64,000 bases of DNA from Porodaedalea pini (Eukaryota; Basidiomycota; Agaricomycetes; Hymenochaetales; Hymenochaetaceae): the NCBI GenBank assembly GCA_002794775.1, contig NBAY01000120.1:1-64000 (forward strand), given 5' to 3'. The notes beneath the pieces are model-generated. The model searched no databases and was not told where the DNA came from. It saw only the letters and a list, made by a program, of their open reading frames with translations. Below are positions 1 to 11,674 of the stretch, piece after piece. The stretch's first letter is position 1, and the number at the start of each line of letters is the position of its first letter. The translations under genes were made by a program, and so were the position numbers.

Positions 1-1498
1 CACTGCCAACTCCAGAAGGATCAATACCTGTTGCAATATCAAGGATCGTGGACCCATACCCAGAAACCTGCCCTTCTACTCCAGAACAGCCGAGAAGGAC
101 ACCAACTCCGCCCTCACGTGTACCCACACCAGCTCTACCAACTCTCCATATCATGGTGCCACCAATAGTCAGAGCAGTCATGGCTAATTCTACCACACAA
201 GGATTGAGCCAAGGACCTTCACAAGCCCCACCAATGGCACCACTGGTGCAACCCATACCAATGTAGCCAATCCTCTTCCAGACCTCGCTGAGTCCAGAAA
301 TCTCCTGATAACCGGACCAAATCCTCCAGTTCCAGGAGCAACAATGCCAAACAGCACAACAAACAAGCACCAGCAATGAATGCCCAATATAGAACCAGAA
401 GGGATCCCATGATTCTTTGAAGAGGTTAACATCTTAGGATCGAATGCAGGAATCACCAATCTACAGAAAATCAATTGAGCACGTTACTATGCACCAGTAT
501 GTGAGGAATTACTATGGTTGACTCTCCCACAGGCATGAAAAAATGATTTTGTGTCATTCAAAACAGCCACCCTGGGCTTCTATCTGGCGGCAACAATAAG
601 ATACACTTATGGAGATCTAATCAATTTTTGTCACTGAGAATTCCAACAAGGTTTTTGATGAGCACGGCTGCCCTGGGAGAATACCATTGAAGCTTTATGC
701 ATATTACATCATATCTGGTTCAAGAAGGAGTCATTTCAGATCTAGATCAAAAGCAGTTCTATTGAGAAGGTCTAAAACCAGCTCACCAATCAGCATCTCA
801 AACAACAACTTCAGTTGGTTGACTTTCGACACCCAGCTGGCATTCCTTGGGACATACCAGTACTATACAATGAACTCGACCAACTTATAGCAGGAGGAGT
901 CCTAGTAACTGGTCCTGGTGTGCAGCAAGGATATGCAGTACCACAGTATGGAACATTTGGGATACCCGCAGTGCCTCCATATTTTACTCAGCAACACATT
1001 GCCACAGCATCTGGACCATATGCACTGACCCCCATCAAATGAGAGGACTCAGAACTGAGCCTGCTCACATGCATGGTATCGGACTTACAAGCAGAGATAC
1101 AAGATCTCCGGGGTGAAAGGAAGGAAGATTATCGAAGGTGAGACTATGAGGATCGGTACACTCAAGATTGGCCATATGCCCCTAATGAACCACAGGAGTA
1201 CCAGCGACCCAATGATTACGGACGGCCACGCAAAGAATACAGGGCACCTCCAAGAGGCCCACCTCCAGTCAGAAATATGCAGGTAAGGAATACAGGACCC
1301 CAAACATGTGCAATGTGCCACAGCACCACACACCTATTCAGGGACTGTACAATCAGGGACACGTTGCTGAACTGGTGACTATTAGCCTTGGATGTGCAAG
1401 GATTCGTTGTGATGCTAGGAGGAACATGACTGCCACCAGGACCTCAAGGCTCTTCTCTACTGGATCAAATCTACTGGATCGAATGAACTTGTACTACT
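1..1498 (+). mobile_element. Ty3/gypsy gag fragment, inverted relative to the main element
   Basis: This stretch matches the reverse complement of about 6303-7793 along its whole length and so is a second, plus-strand copy of the gag region. The match breaks near 1498, just after the shared GAACTTGTACTA. Translated pieces include the capsid-like segment at 815-1040 and a region matching the zinc-knuckle part of the other copy at 1306-1370. Stops and frame changes break it, so it is not functional. It runs off the left edge of the window. The two copies look around 90% alike by eye, so they are separate old insertions or a rearranged pair and not a fresh duplication. Confidence 0.8.
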
Positions 1499-1520
1499 GG
1501 TGTAGATCCTGACTTAGGGG

Positions 1521-2455
1521 TGTCGGGGATCAACAGTCCTTTTGGGGACGTGATCGCATTGCTCTGGGAGGTTAGGGGTAGACTGTGGTGAGATCACTTG
1601 ACGTACCGGTACGTGTCGGTATGCTTCGGTACACGTCGGTACGCGTCAGTACGCTTTGGTACGTGTCGGTACGCTTCGGTACGCATCGGTACGCTTCGGT
1701 ACGCGTCGGTACGCTTCGGTACGCATCGGTACGTGTCGATATCGAGAACAAAGGTCAGGAACTCCTGTCGCGTCTGTGGTTTGACCGGTACGGAGTCGGT
1801 ACGCGTGGGTAATCAACACCAGTACGATGTGATCACGACGAGCGACGAGGTTTGAGTTACGAAGTATGAGACGAGAGACGGTTTCGAAAGACGAGATGCT
1901 AAGATGAAGACGGAATGACTACAAGATTACAAGAACTAAGACGGATCGCACTCAAGTTACCCTATCTGAGGGAGACTCTGCGGTAGAACTGACTTGTCCT
2001 CTACCTACGACATGGGGTGTATATTTATACTAAGTCCAAAGATCTATCTACAGTTAATAATTTCCATTCGGGCATACTGTGCATATCAGTCGAAACATAG
2101 AGAAGTCGAAAGGAAAAGTCATAGGTCATAGAGGCGCGCATAGAGTGCATAGAAATCAGAAGAACATAGGAAAAACATAAATCATAATGAGGAAAACGTC
2201 CGCTTCGCATCCGATCACACCGGTGCTCCACCGGAACTCAGATCGTCCAATCGGTACGTGGCTCCCGTCATCGGACAGCAGTCCGGTATGCATCTTGGCT
2301 GTATGCTCCATGTGACCGCATCCCTAATTGTCGAGATAAGATCTCCGGTATGTTCCGGTATGCTTTCGGAGGTGTCGGAATGTGCTGATGACGCGATCGC
2401 GAGGTTCTGATTCGAGACTGGACCGATTGGGTTGAGTCCGGTACTGATCGGTATG
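1521..2455 (+). mobile_element. LTR-like unit with CGGTACG tandem repeats
   Basis: Starting at 1521 the sequence begins TGTCGGGGATC and is preceded by GACTTAGGGG, which resembles a polypurine tract next to a 3' LTR. It contains a TATA-like stretch at about 2020-2034 (GTATATTTATAC) and many scattered CGGTAyG words up to about 2455. It separates the plus-strand gag fragment from the truncated minus-strand integrase. The right end is not defined: I do not see a matching ACA terminus or a target duplication. It is probably an LTR of a different gypsy family, but this is inference. Confidence 0.4.
1600..1742. repeat. Tandem repeat, 12-bp periodicity, CGGTACGcntCGGTACG
   Basis: About eleven consecutive copies of a 12-base word of the form TCGGTACGCNTC occur here, alternating between cgctt, cgcat and cgtgt variants. 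The same CGGTA word recurs at 1780-1805 and 2340-2455. Several frames are open through it only because the repeat unit lacks stops, so it is not coding. Confidence 0.85.
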
Positions 2456-2457
2456 CA

Positions 2458-3333
2458 TCAGAACCAGTTCTTGAATGCTTCTGGAGTGATCGGTGGTGAT
2501 GGGACGATCGGCACGGCTCTACAGCGAGTCTCTTGCCTGAATGATATACCTGATTTGGGCATGAGCATCACGTCTATGTGTACCCTGGCGAATAGTGGCA
2601 CTGGTGTTGGAACATTCGGTGGGATTCGTACATGAGTGAGTTGCCAAGTCCGGCACAAGTGACACGTCTTCAGGAACCAATGTATGTCGGAACTCATCAT
2701 GGGCCACCAAAATCGATCGTGGATTTGTAGTTGTACTGAAAAGAATCCTTTGTGTCCCAGGTCATTGTGTGCTGACTGCATGACTGAGAATCGGCGATCT
2801 TGTGCGAGTACAAGTTGGTGTGGTCCCAAGTACCGTTTCCTCCAGAGTTGTCCATCTGCGACAAAAAATTGAGTTGCCTTTGTTACGAAGTGTCGAAATT
2901 CATTGTCTGACATGTCTTCTGGTTTCTTTGGGTCGCCGAGAAACTCCTTGATTTTTATCAACTCTTGATTGGCCAATTCTGCTGCAGCTGTCTGAGGAAT
3001 GGTGGGAGGGTCTGCAGCAGGAGGAATGTCTCCAGTGTATGCTATGAATATGAAAGCATACTGGTCGTCGATCCATTCCTCGTAGTTTTCGTCATCTGGA
3101 GGGTCGGTGTCTGTTCGCTTTCGTCGACTGAGTCTGTCTGGGCCTGTATGCCGAGTGCCTGGTACATGGATAATCATGAAGTGGAACAAGATTCCAGCGA
3201 TCCACCGGTTGATCATCACGTTTGGCTGGATATCTGGGTTGTTGATCATGCCTTTAATGTACTTTGCGTTGACTTCAATGTAGAAGTGGTCCAGTCCTAT
3301 TAGATAGATTTGTGCATTGTGGAGGGCCCTCAT
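2458..3333 (-). pseudogene. gypsy RNase H end and integrase, C-terminally truncated
   Basis: The frame holds the RNase H tail (ending GPDRLSRRKR), then a HHCC-type zinc region (HNDLGHKGFF ... CHLC) and the first catalytic aspartate of the integrase core (HIDVMLMP). The sequence stops near 2458 before the rest of the DDE triad. A neighbouring frame continues the core as QARDSL, showing a frameshift at about 2535. Confidence 0.8.
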
Positions 3334-3687
3334 GAGGCCAAACAGTTCTACTTTTGGCTGTGAGTAGTTCTACTCTCTTTCATTCCATGTTGCAGACATA
3401 AAACGGGCTGGGAATCATTCTCTGTTTTCTCCAATCTGTAAGAGAATCACTCTGTATCCTCGAATCGACGAATCTACGCAGAGGTGGACCGGTCTCCCAC
3501 ATTTGTAGTTGATTAGCCTGATGGCTCCAGACTTGGTGACTGCCTTCTTGAGTTGGTCCATCAATCGCTGTTCGAGTTTTCCGAATGAGAAGGGGACGTC
3601 TTTTCCAGTGAGTTGGTTCAGGTCATATGCCAGTCGAGCGAAGTCGTTGATAAAGTGCCTGAAAACTCCTGCAGTTCCGAGGAATGA

Positions 3688-4539
3688 TCAAACATCCATA
3701 ATGTCTTCACAAGGAGGCCAGTCGATGACTTTTTGGATTCGTGCTTCGTCTGGGACTTGTCCTGAGTAGTTGCAGGTATGCCCGACTATCACGGCTTCAG
3801 GTGCAGCAAGTACCAACTTTTTCCTGGACAGAGTCGCCCCAACTACTTTGAATCTTTGGAGGACTCGGTTGATGTCGTTTAGGTGTTCCCATATGAACCG
3901 GCAGATTCCCAAATTTTCTGGGATGGTCTCATATGATCCGTCCTGTAACTCATACCGTGTGGCTGGCCCTTTTATGGGTATATCGTCAATGTATGGGAAC
4001 ACCACATCTGGGATTTTGTCCTTCAGGATGAATGTGACATCGGTGTGCATGATTTGCTGGGAGTTTGTATACCCCATGGGAATTGATGTGAGTCAAAATG
4101 CTCCTAGTGGCATCTGGAATGTCATTATGTCCCTACTTCATATGGCGAATTTTCTTTGGTCGAACGCTATGAATAAGTCCAGGGTTGTATAACAGGATCG
4201 GCCACCGAAAGACTCGGCGATGTGTTCTGTTGGATATGGCACCGATGGATCTTGTATTGTGACTGCATTTAGTGGTTGAAGATTGTGGACTATTCTCAGT
4301 GACTTTCCATCCTTCTTTACTACACAGAACCACCTGGATCGGTACAATGAGTTTGATGGTTCATATACGCCGGACATGATTTTGTCTTTGATGATTGCAA
4401 CGACCCTGTCAAATATTCCCGGTGGGATGGGAATATTCTTCAGTACCCATGGAATATGTTCGATCGTTGGGATAAGAACTGGAGCAAAGTAGTCATAGTC
4501 AAGTGCACCCTTTTCTGTTTCATCCCATGCGAATGCCAT
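3688..4539 (-). pseudogene. gypsy reverse transcriptase
   Basis: Two frames joined across a stop near 4138 cover the reverse transcriptase. Visible landmarks are SRWFCVVKKDGKSLRIVHNL with PLNAVTIQD (motifs 1-2), YTTLDLFIAFDQ (motif A, aspartate present), the PMGYTNS segment (motif B region) and FPYIDDIPIKG, the YxDD catalytic box. RNase H-like sequence follows towards 3300 and includes the run WIAGILFHFMIIHVPGTRH. The catalytic box is intact but the frame is not. Confidence 0.8.
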
Positions 4540-5303
4540 TTCCTGTGTCCGAATAACCCACCACGTGAGATCCTTTTCTTTAGGGAGTAGGAATCTGGCC
4601 GGATCTATGTCTATTTCATTATATCATTCCTGGGTGAGTCGTTTCCCAGGTGAGAATGGTGGAGGGTGGGTCGGCAGTTCCAGAAGGTCCTTCAGAGGAT
4701 TGGGGTGCTGTGTCCTGGTGATTCGGTATTCTTCGGGGAGTGTGGTTGGAACTGGCTTTATACGATCAGCAACCTTTTTGTACTTGTAGAATGGCTGAGT
4801 CGTTCGGCGGGTCTGATTTGTTCAAGGAATTAGAGATTTGTTATCGTATGGGTGATTAATGGAGAATAGTCCTGTTCCGCCGTTCATTCGGGTTTTGTTG
4901 TTTTTCGTATTTCGTTTTGATTTTACACCTCCCTTTTCTGTGATGGTGATTTCAATAGACCGCCTGTCAAAAGAAATATGTACTGTGTCTGATTCTGGGG
5001 TATTCATGGTATAGCATGGCTGCGACTCTGGTTCGTCTCGTCGATATTGTACCAATTCATTGACTATCAAAAATCCTCATCCTCAGCTGGTTGCTTTCGT
5101 CGTGTTCATTCTTGAGTTGGAACTGATACATCTTCTTCCGTTACCAGGTGGATTAGTTCCAGTACCTGGTCGTCGATGTCTATATCTACCAACCGAGCCT
5201 TGCAGTGTGCGAGGAACAGTTGGCCAAGTAAGATGTTGAACAGTGCCAGGTGTATGACTTGTGCTTGTACAAGTACCGAGAATCCTCCGAGTCCTATCCT
5301 GAG

Positions 5304-5570
5304 TCACGGTATTAATCCGAGCGATTGGGTCCTAGACGCGTCTGCTGTTTCGATAGTGATTTGTTCATTGTTCAGAGTCGGCGATCCTAGATGCTTCCAC
5401 ATGTTTTGCGATAGTCCGATAAACGAAGCTCCAGTGTTGAGTAGTCCTTCTACCTTGACCTTTCCGTCCAGCCATACATCGATGACTCGAATTGGTACAG
5501 TTGCTGGCGTGACTGGTTCCTTTTCCATTGTCTCATCCGGCAATCCTTGCCTAGGTCCTACCGAGTACAT
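5304..5570 (-). pseudogene. gypsy aspartic protease domain with Asp to Asn change
   Basis: The minus-strand frame contains VEGLLNTGASFIGLS. Retroviral-type proteases carry a catalytic D-T/S-G motif here, and this copy has NTG. The change would remove catalytic activity, in line with the rest of the decayed polyprotein. The domain sits between gag and reverse transcriptase, as expected for Ty3/gypsy. Confidence 0.7.
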
Positions 5571-6114
5571 GGCCGTGCCTTCATCTTCAAGGTTTATCAG
5601 ACTTCATTTGGCCATCATCATGTCCTTGCACTTTTGTCTGACTTCTGGCGAAGTTGCCAACAGTTCTCGACCTGATATCAACACCATGGAATCCAAGAAT
5701 TGGCGAAATACTGCGTCAGCCATTGCAGGGTTGTTAGCCGGTGTGTTGTATTTGAACTGAGGCCTCTGTATGTCTATTGTTGGATTGGGATGTCCAGGCT
5801 TCAGTTCTGTCCTTTCCCGTGGTGGTGCCACATGGACTTGCATAGGCTCGCTTGGTGGAATAGAGTTGGGTACCGATTCTTCGGTTGTTTTGGGCTTGGC
5901 CGATTCTGTCTCCTTTCCTTTGCCTGTTTCTGTTTCTGGTATGCCCGAGTCCGTAGCTGGTTCGCGTCCCTCTCGTTCTTTCGCTGGTTTCATCGGGTGC
6001 TTAGGTGAGGGAGAGTTGGCTTTTCCTATATTTGCCAGTCTCGCCAATCATCTCTGCTGTCCGTGAGAATTGCTCGTATCATCAAACCGAACCTTTCTTC
6101 CTTCCCCTACGTAT

Positions 6115-8300
6115 TCATCCTGAATTTCTTCGATGTGGGCTTCCTCCATACCTGGCTGGGTCGGCGTATACATACTTGGTCCTGATATGGCAGGGTAGTA
6201 CGTATCGAACAAGTTTGCCATTTGGTGCGGTGGTGGATCTCGTAGTGCTGTCATATCTACTGGGAGAGTTGTACCCAGAGGGACCTCGTTTGGGTGGTCT
6301 CGATAGTACAAGTTCATTTGATCCAGTAAAGAAGAGCCTTGTGGTCCTGGTGGTAGTTGTGTTCCTCCCAGCATTACAACAAATCCTTGTGCATCCAAGG
6401 CCAGTAATCATCGGTTCAGTAACGTGTCCCTGATCGTACAGTCTCTGAACAGGTGTGCAGTGCTGTGGCACATGGCACACATTCGGGGTCCTGTATTCCT
6501 TACCTGCATATTTCTGGCTGGGGGTGGGCCTCTCAGTGGTGCCCTGTATTCTTTGCGTGGCCGTCCGTAATCGTTGGGTCGCTGGTACTCCTGTGGTTCG
6601 TTATGGGCATATGGCCAATCTTGAGCGTACCGATCATTGTAGTCTCGCCTTCAATAATCCTCCTTCCTTTTGCCCCAGAGATCCTGTATCTCAGCTTGTA
6701 AATCTGATACCATGGGTGTGAGCAGGCTCAGTTCTGAGTCCTCTCATTTGATGGGGGTCAGTGCATATGGTCCAGATGCTGTGGCGACATGTTGCTGAGT
6801 AAAATATGGAGGTGCTGCGGGTATCCCAAATGTTCCATACTGTGGTACTGCGTATCCTTGCTGTGCCCCAGGACCAGTTACTAGGACTCCTCCTGCTATA
6901 AGTTGGTCAAGTTCATTGTATAGTACCAGTATATCCCAAGGAATGCCAGCTGGGTGTCGAAAGTCAACCAACTGAAGTTGTTGTTCGAGATGCTGATTGG
7001 TGAGCCGGTTTAGACCTTCTCAATAGAACTGCTTTTGATCTAGATCTGAAATGACTCCTTCTTGAACTAGATATGACGTAATATGCATAAAGCTTCGATG
7101 GTATTCTCCCAGGGCAGCCGTGCTCATCAAAACCTTGTTGGAATTCTCAGCGACAAAATTGATTAGATCTCCATAAGTGTATCTTATCGTTGCTGCCAGA
7201 TAGAAGCCTAGGGTGGCTGTTTTGAATGACGTGAAATTGTTTTGTTGTGCCTGTGGGAGAGTCGACCATAGTAATTCCTCGTGTACCGGTGCGTAGTAAC
7301 GTGCCCAATTGATTTTCTGTAGATCGGTGATTCCTGCATTTGATCCTAAGATGTTAACCTCTTCGAAGAATCATGGGATCCCTTCTGGTTCTACATCGGC
7401 GTTCATTGCTGGTGCTCATTTGTCGTGTCTGTTTGGCATTGTTGCTCCTGGAACTGGAGGATTTGGTCTGGTGATTGGGAGATTTCTAGACTCGGCGAGG
7501 TCTGGAAGAGGATTGGCTACATTGGGTATGGGTTGCATTGGTGGTGCCATTGGTGGGGCTTGTGAAGGTCCTTGGCTCAATCCTTGTGTGGTAGAATTAG
7601 CCATGACTGCTCTGACTATTGGTGGCGCCACAATATGGAAAGTCGGCGGAGCCGGTGTGGGTACGCATGAGGGCGGAGTTGGTGTCCTTCTCGGCTGTTC
7701 TGGAGTCGAAGGGCAAGTTTCTGGGTATGGGTCTGCGATCCTTGATATTGCAATAGGTATCGATCCTTCTGGAGTTGGTGGCGGCAGTGGCGGGACTAGT
7801 TCTTCCTCCGATGTTTCGGACCGATTCTATGGTGATTCTGGGGTTAATTGTTCTTCTTGGTCGGGGGTAGGATTCTCAGGTTTGGAGTTTTGTTCTGTTG
7901 GTACTTCTATTGGTCCTCCTGTTTGAATCAGAGGTTTGTCGATCCATCTTCTGATGGCTTGTCTGCCCCAATTAAGTGGTGACCCTGGTCTTGTGGGTGA
8001 CAATGATCCGAGTGATTAGTTTCGATACGGCGTTGCCGATTCTTGTGGTCCTGGCGATACCAGTCTCCTGACCACTTCTTCAGATCTGGAGCAACTTTGT
8101 TCCCTTGTTGGACTCCTGTATCCTTCGAGGCCTGGGTTCCTTTCCTCACCTTCGGGTGTTCCTCTGGGTCTTTGAACCTGCTGACTGAGTGGTGTACTGG
8201 CAATGCTGAAATGCAACCTGTTGCTGGTTACAAAGCTTCCTGGGATACAAAGTGATATCGGGGTTTCGATGAGATCAGGTAAGATCCTTCTAGGTTCGAC
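6115..8300 (-). pseudogene. gypsy gag (capsid and zinc knuckle), broken
   Basis: The capsid-like part lies around 6744-7420 on the minus strand. A zinc knuckle CAMCHSTAHLFRDC (CX2CX4HX4C) lies at about 6430-6480. Proline-, serine- and threonine-rich sequence precedes the capsid part (7420-7930). Several internal stops occur, for example after the ALTPIK segment. The same region is duplicated in inverted orientation at the left edge of the window. Confidence 0.75.
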
Positions 8301-8631
8301 TGGTCATCCTCGTTCTTGAGTGAGTTCTGGTTTGGTTACTGAGGGTGGCTGTTGTTGCTTGGTGTCTTGAAGTGTGTTTTCTGGGTCGGTGGTTCCAGAT
8401 CAGCAAAAAGGTGACAAGGATGCTTCTCTGGGAGCATGTAAGATCTGAGGGGTGGCTGTGGTTGGTGGATGTCCTCTTGGTCTTCCTTGGCCTCATCCTC
8501 TGGGTGGTGGTGGTGGGTTGCTTGGTTCTTCCTGAACCTTTGCTTGTATGTGCATAGAGTGCCAAGGAGCTTCAGACGTCGACCTGGTACTTAGGCGAGG
8601 CACCTTGTCCCCCTCGCAGTGGGCTCCAATG

Positions 8632-9462
8632 TGTAGGGGTGCAAACTCTTCCAATCTGAAGGGCAATTTGGGCTACGGCTCATGATCGACCCAAAGGGGA
8701 CTGTGGTGACTTGGTATACTGAGAGGGACAACCTAAGTAGAGCAAGGTTTGAGATAGGAAGACTCGTCAATATGGATACGTGCAGGATTCCAGTTGGACC
8801 AAGACTCGGGTGGGTGGAATCAGCACTTGTGACAGCGGCCGAGGGTGTTTGGTGATTGGGTGATGGAGTTCTGAGAGTTGGTGACAGAGTCGGTGTATAC
8901 TGTTTTCAGAGTGAGAGTCAGGCGAGTAGTGTGTAGTAATGCACGTAGTAGATTGCGGTCTAGAGGTGGAGAGGGGACTGTCTGTCCCAGTACTGTCACT
9001 CCTCTGTCTCTCCCTATCTCTATCTACAAACTACTGTGAATTTATACTAAACTGAAGCAGAGAAAGTGGTGCAAGACTCACCCGAGTCTGTGTGAACAGA
9101 TGTGAAGGTGAGTCGACGATTGGCCTGTGCACATCACACAGCCGATCATCGCAGAGTGATGTTATAGTGCCCAACCTGCTCTCTCATCTCCCACTACTGC
9201 GCAACTGTATCCCACGTCCTTGTCCAACTCACCTAAATCCTTCCACCTGTGCCCACAAGAGTCAGTCATCCATGTGCTGATTGAGTTCATGTGACATCCA
9301 TCTATCTGACTGTGTCCATACCAAGAATTATAATAAAGAGTTGGCTGCCGATTGTGAATGTATCAATGGTGATGTTCGGCGGCCGGTAAGGGGAGTCAAA
9401 GGAGTAGTGTAAGTGAGAGGAGAAAGACTCGGCTGGCGCATAGGCAATGGTTAATCGCTACA
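8632..9462 (-). repeat. 5' LTR of the minus-strand gypsy element
   Basis: On the minus strand this 831-base unit starts TGTAGCGATTAACC and ends CACCCCTACA, so its termini form a TGTAG/CTACA inverted repeat. A TATA box (GTATAAATTC) lies near 9045 on the minus strand, with transcription directed into gag. A primer-binding-like site follows directly. An inverted relative at 10118-10937 confirms both ends. Confidence 0.85.
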
Positions 9463-10117
9463 GTGCTCAGACTGAACCAGCACTGAGTCTTTCTATGACA
9501 ACTGAATCCTGTGCCCAGACAACATACACAGGGTTCACAACTGGTCAATATCATTCACTCTTACTGTCGCACGCCATCACTCACATCAGGCCACTCTCAA
9601 GGACGTCCTACACCACTCTGGATCTCACCAGCACTTTTGGTGCTCAATCACTGAGCCTGGCATGAAGGTGCACGAGTTCTTCCTGCACCTGTACATGGCG
9701 ATTGACATCCAGTACTGACCTCGACTGACCTTGATCAACAACCACACCAAATATGTCATTAATCAAGGCCTGGAACTGCCAGTGAATCAGCATCTACATT
9801 CAGCAGTGACACATGACCTCATCTGGATTGCGATTATCCCATGGCACCCAGACCTCCAGACCAGCATACACCACTCAGCCCCATCAGTCCAACTCGAGAA
9901 CCTCTGTGACACGGTCACACAGCAGATAGCACACATCACAAAACTCCAGGGTGCAATTTTGGCATTGATTGGTGAACCATCAACCTCTTCCTCTTCTTCT
10001 TCGCACCATTAAATACCACAGAATGCACCAAACCTCACCCATTACACTTTCTTTAATTTCCAATTCAACCACTTCTCATGTACACCACAAACACTTTTTT
10101 TCTGGCCCCCCAGGAGA
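9463..10117 (+). mobile_element. Unclassified retroelement internal remnant between two inverted LTRs
   Basis: Short plus-strand frames at 9447-9665 and 9731-10012 encode low-complexity, histidine- and serine-rich peptides, the second ending in a serine run plus HH. A purine-rich CAGGAGA stretch abuts the LTR at 10118 and could be a polypurine tract. I do not recognise a domain. The piece is best read as the 3' internal end of a plus-strand sibling of the neighbouring gypsy element. Confidence 0.45.
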
Positions 10118-10937
10118 TGTAGTGATTAACCATTGCCTACATGCCGGCCAAGTCTTTCTCCCTTTATTTACACTATGCCTTTGACTCCCTTTACCGGCCA
10201 CTGAACATTACCATTTATTTATTCATAATTGGTGGCCAACTCTTTATTACAATTCTTGGTATGGACACGATCAGACGGACGGATGACATACAAACTTGAT
10301 CAGCACATGGACAACCAACTCTCATGGGCACAGGTGGAAGGAATTAGGTGAGTAGGACGAGGATGTGGGATATGGTTGTGCAGTGGTGGGAGACAAGAGA
10401 GCAGGTTGGGCACTATAACATCACTCTGCGACGATTGGCTGTGTGATGTGCACAGGCCGATCGTCGACTCACCTTCACATCTGTTCACACAGACTCGGTC
10501 GAGTCTTGCACTGCTTTCTCTGCTTCAGTTTAGTATAAATTTGCAGTAGTATATAGATGGAGATAGGGAGATATGAGACAGAGACAGACAGTCCCCTCTC
10601 CACCTCTAGACCACAATCTACTACATGCATTACTATACACTACTTGCCCGACTCTCACTCTGAAAACAGTATACATCGACTCTGTCACCAACTCTCAGAA
10701 CTCCATCACCCAATCACCGAATGCCCTCGGCCGCTGTCACAAGTGCCAATTCTACCCACCTGAGTCTTGGTCCAACCGGAATCCCACGTGTATCCATATC
10801 GCCGAGTCTTCCTATCTCAAACCCTGCTCTACTTAGGTTGTCCCTCTCAGTATACTGAGTCACCGCAGTCCCCCTTGGGTTGATCACGAGCTGTAGCCTG
10901 AACTGCCCTTTGGATTAGAAGAGTCTGCACCACTACA
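10118..10937 (+). repeat. gypsy LTR, same family, opposite orientation
   Basis: Starts TGTAGTGATTAACC and ends CACCACTACA, with TATAAAT at 10534-10540. Its reverse complement aligns end to end with 8632-9462 at high-80s percent identity by eye. No 5-bp target duplication is visible (flanks AGAGA-type and CTGCT). It is therefore a solo LTR or the 3' LTR of a rearranged copy. Confidence 0.8.
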
Positions 10938-10993
10938 CTGCTGACATTAGAAGAGAAGATAAGATACTACCTAGGACACCAGAAGTAATAATC

Positions 10994-11317
10994 ATGGAAG
11001 TTGATCAACCGGCACAATTGGATAGTGTGGAAGATAAGAATACTTCTATTGCTAAGATAACAAATGAGATCCCAACATCAAAAGTTCTGGTCAATAAGAT
11101 CTCGGAAGAAGCACCGAGGCAAGAAACCCCAGTTGATAAGATAACCACTTCAGAAGCAGCAAGGAAGGACAATGATAATACAATCGCTAGCCTGACAAGA
11201 ACAGTGGAGCTGACACCTATACAAACCAGTGAACAATACTTATTAGTGAAACACAGACTGCAGAGACAGTTGACAATGAGGGAGGCTTTAGGACAAGAAG
11301 ATAGATACCTGAAATGA
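10994..11317 (+). CDS. Hypothetical acidic/threonine-rich peptide, probably retroelement-derived
   Basis: A 107-residue frame begins MEVDQPAQLDSVED and is rich in T, K, E and D, with internal repeats of the form KIT/KIS. A further short frame continues after the stop to about 11373, ending KDKELQV. It sits between an LTR (ending 10937) and another LTR-like unit (starting 11370). It is probably part of a small or broken retroelement. I recognise no domain, and it may not be a gene. Confidence 0.3.
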   Translation: MEVDQPAQLDSVEDKNTSIAKITNEIPTSKVLVNKISEEAPRQETPVDKITTSEAARKDNDNTIASLTRTVELTPIQTSEQYLLVKHRLQRQLTMREALGQEDRYLK

Positions 11318-11369
11318 TCTCAGAGACAGAAGGATAAATTGCCAAGTAACAAAGATAAGGAACTGCAAG

Positions 11370-11674
11370 TGTGAGGTTTGGTCACCTCTGGAACTCTGGG
11401 AGTCCACCAAGGAATGCATCAGATGCATGATACAATATGTTCAGAATGGCAATATGTTATGAAAGATGTTCAGAAGGTAATATAGCTGCATAGTATAGTC
11501 CATAGCATAGCCACCCCTGTAGAGTATATAAGGAGGGCAAGAGTAGCCCTCAATTGTCAGTTTAATCCACTTGAGCCCTCAAGCACCACACTCGAGCTTT
11601 TACTACAAACCTGCTTGACTAGTGAATCTCCTTGCACTCTCAACAAATTCTCAAGCACAGCAAGTCGCTTCACA
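11370..11674 (+). repeat. Probable short LTR (TGTGA...TCACA) with TATA box
   Basis: A 305-base unit starts TGTGAGGTTTGG and ends TCGCTTCACA, giving 5-bp inverted termini TGTGA/TCACA. A strong TATA box (GTATATAAGG) lies at about 11525-11534. Size and layout fit a compact copia- or gypsy-type LTR. Clear target duplications are not visible. Confidence 0.55.

Larger units (their letters stand above)
2458..8565 (-). mobile_element. Degenerate Ty3/gypsy LTR retrotransposon, internal gag-pol region
   Basis: Reading on the minus strand from the 5' LTR at 9462-8632, the order is gag, zinc knuckle, protease, reverse transcriptase, RNase H and integrase, which is the Ty3/gypsy order. The coding sequence is broken by many stops and frameshifts. 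It ends abruptly inside the integrase core near 2458, where the CGGTACG-rich LTR-like unit starts, so the C-terminal integrase and the matching 3' LTR are missing. A likely primer-binding site follows the 5' LTR at about 8613-8630 (minus strand, TTGGAGCCCACTGCGAGG). The element is dead in cis. Confidence 0.85.
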
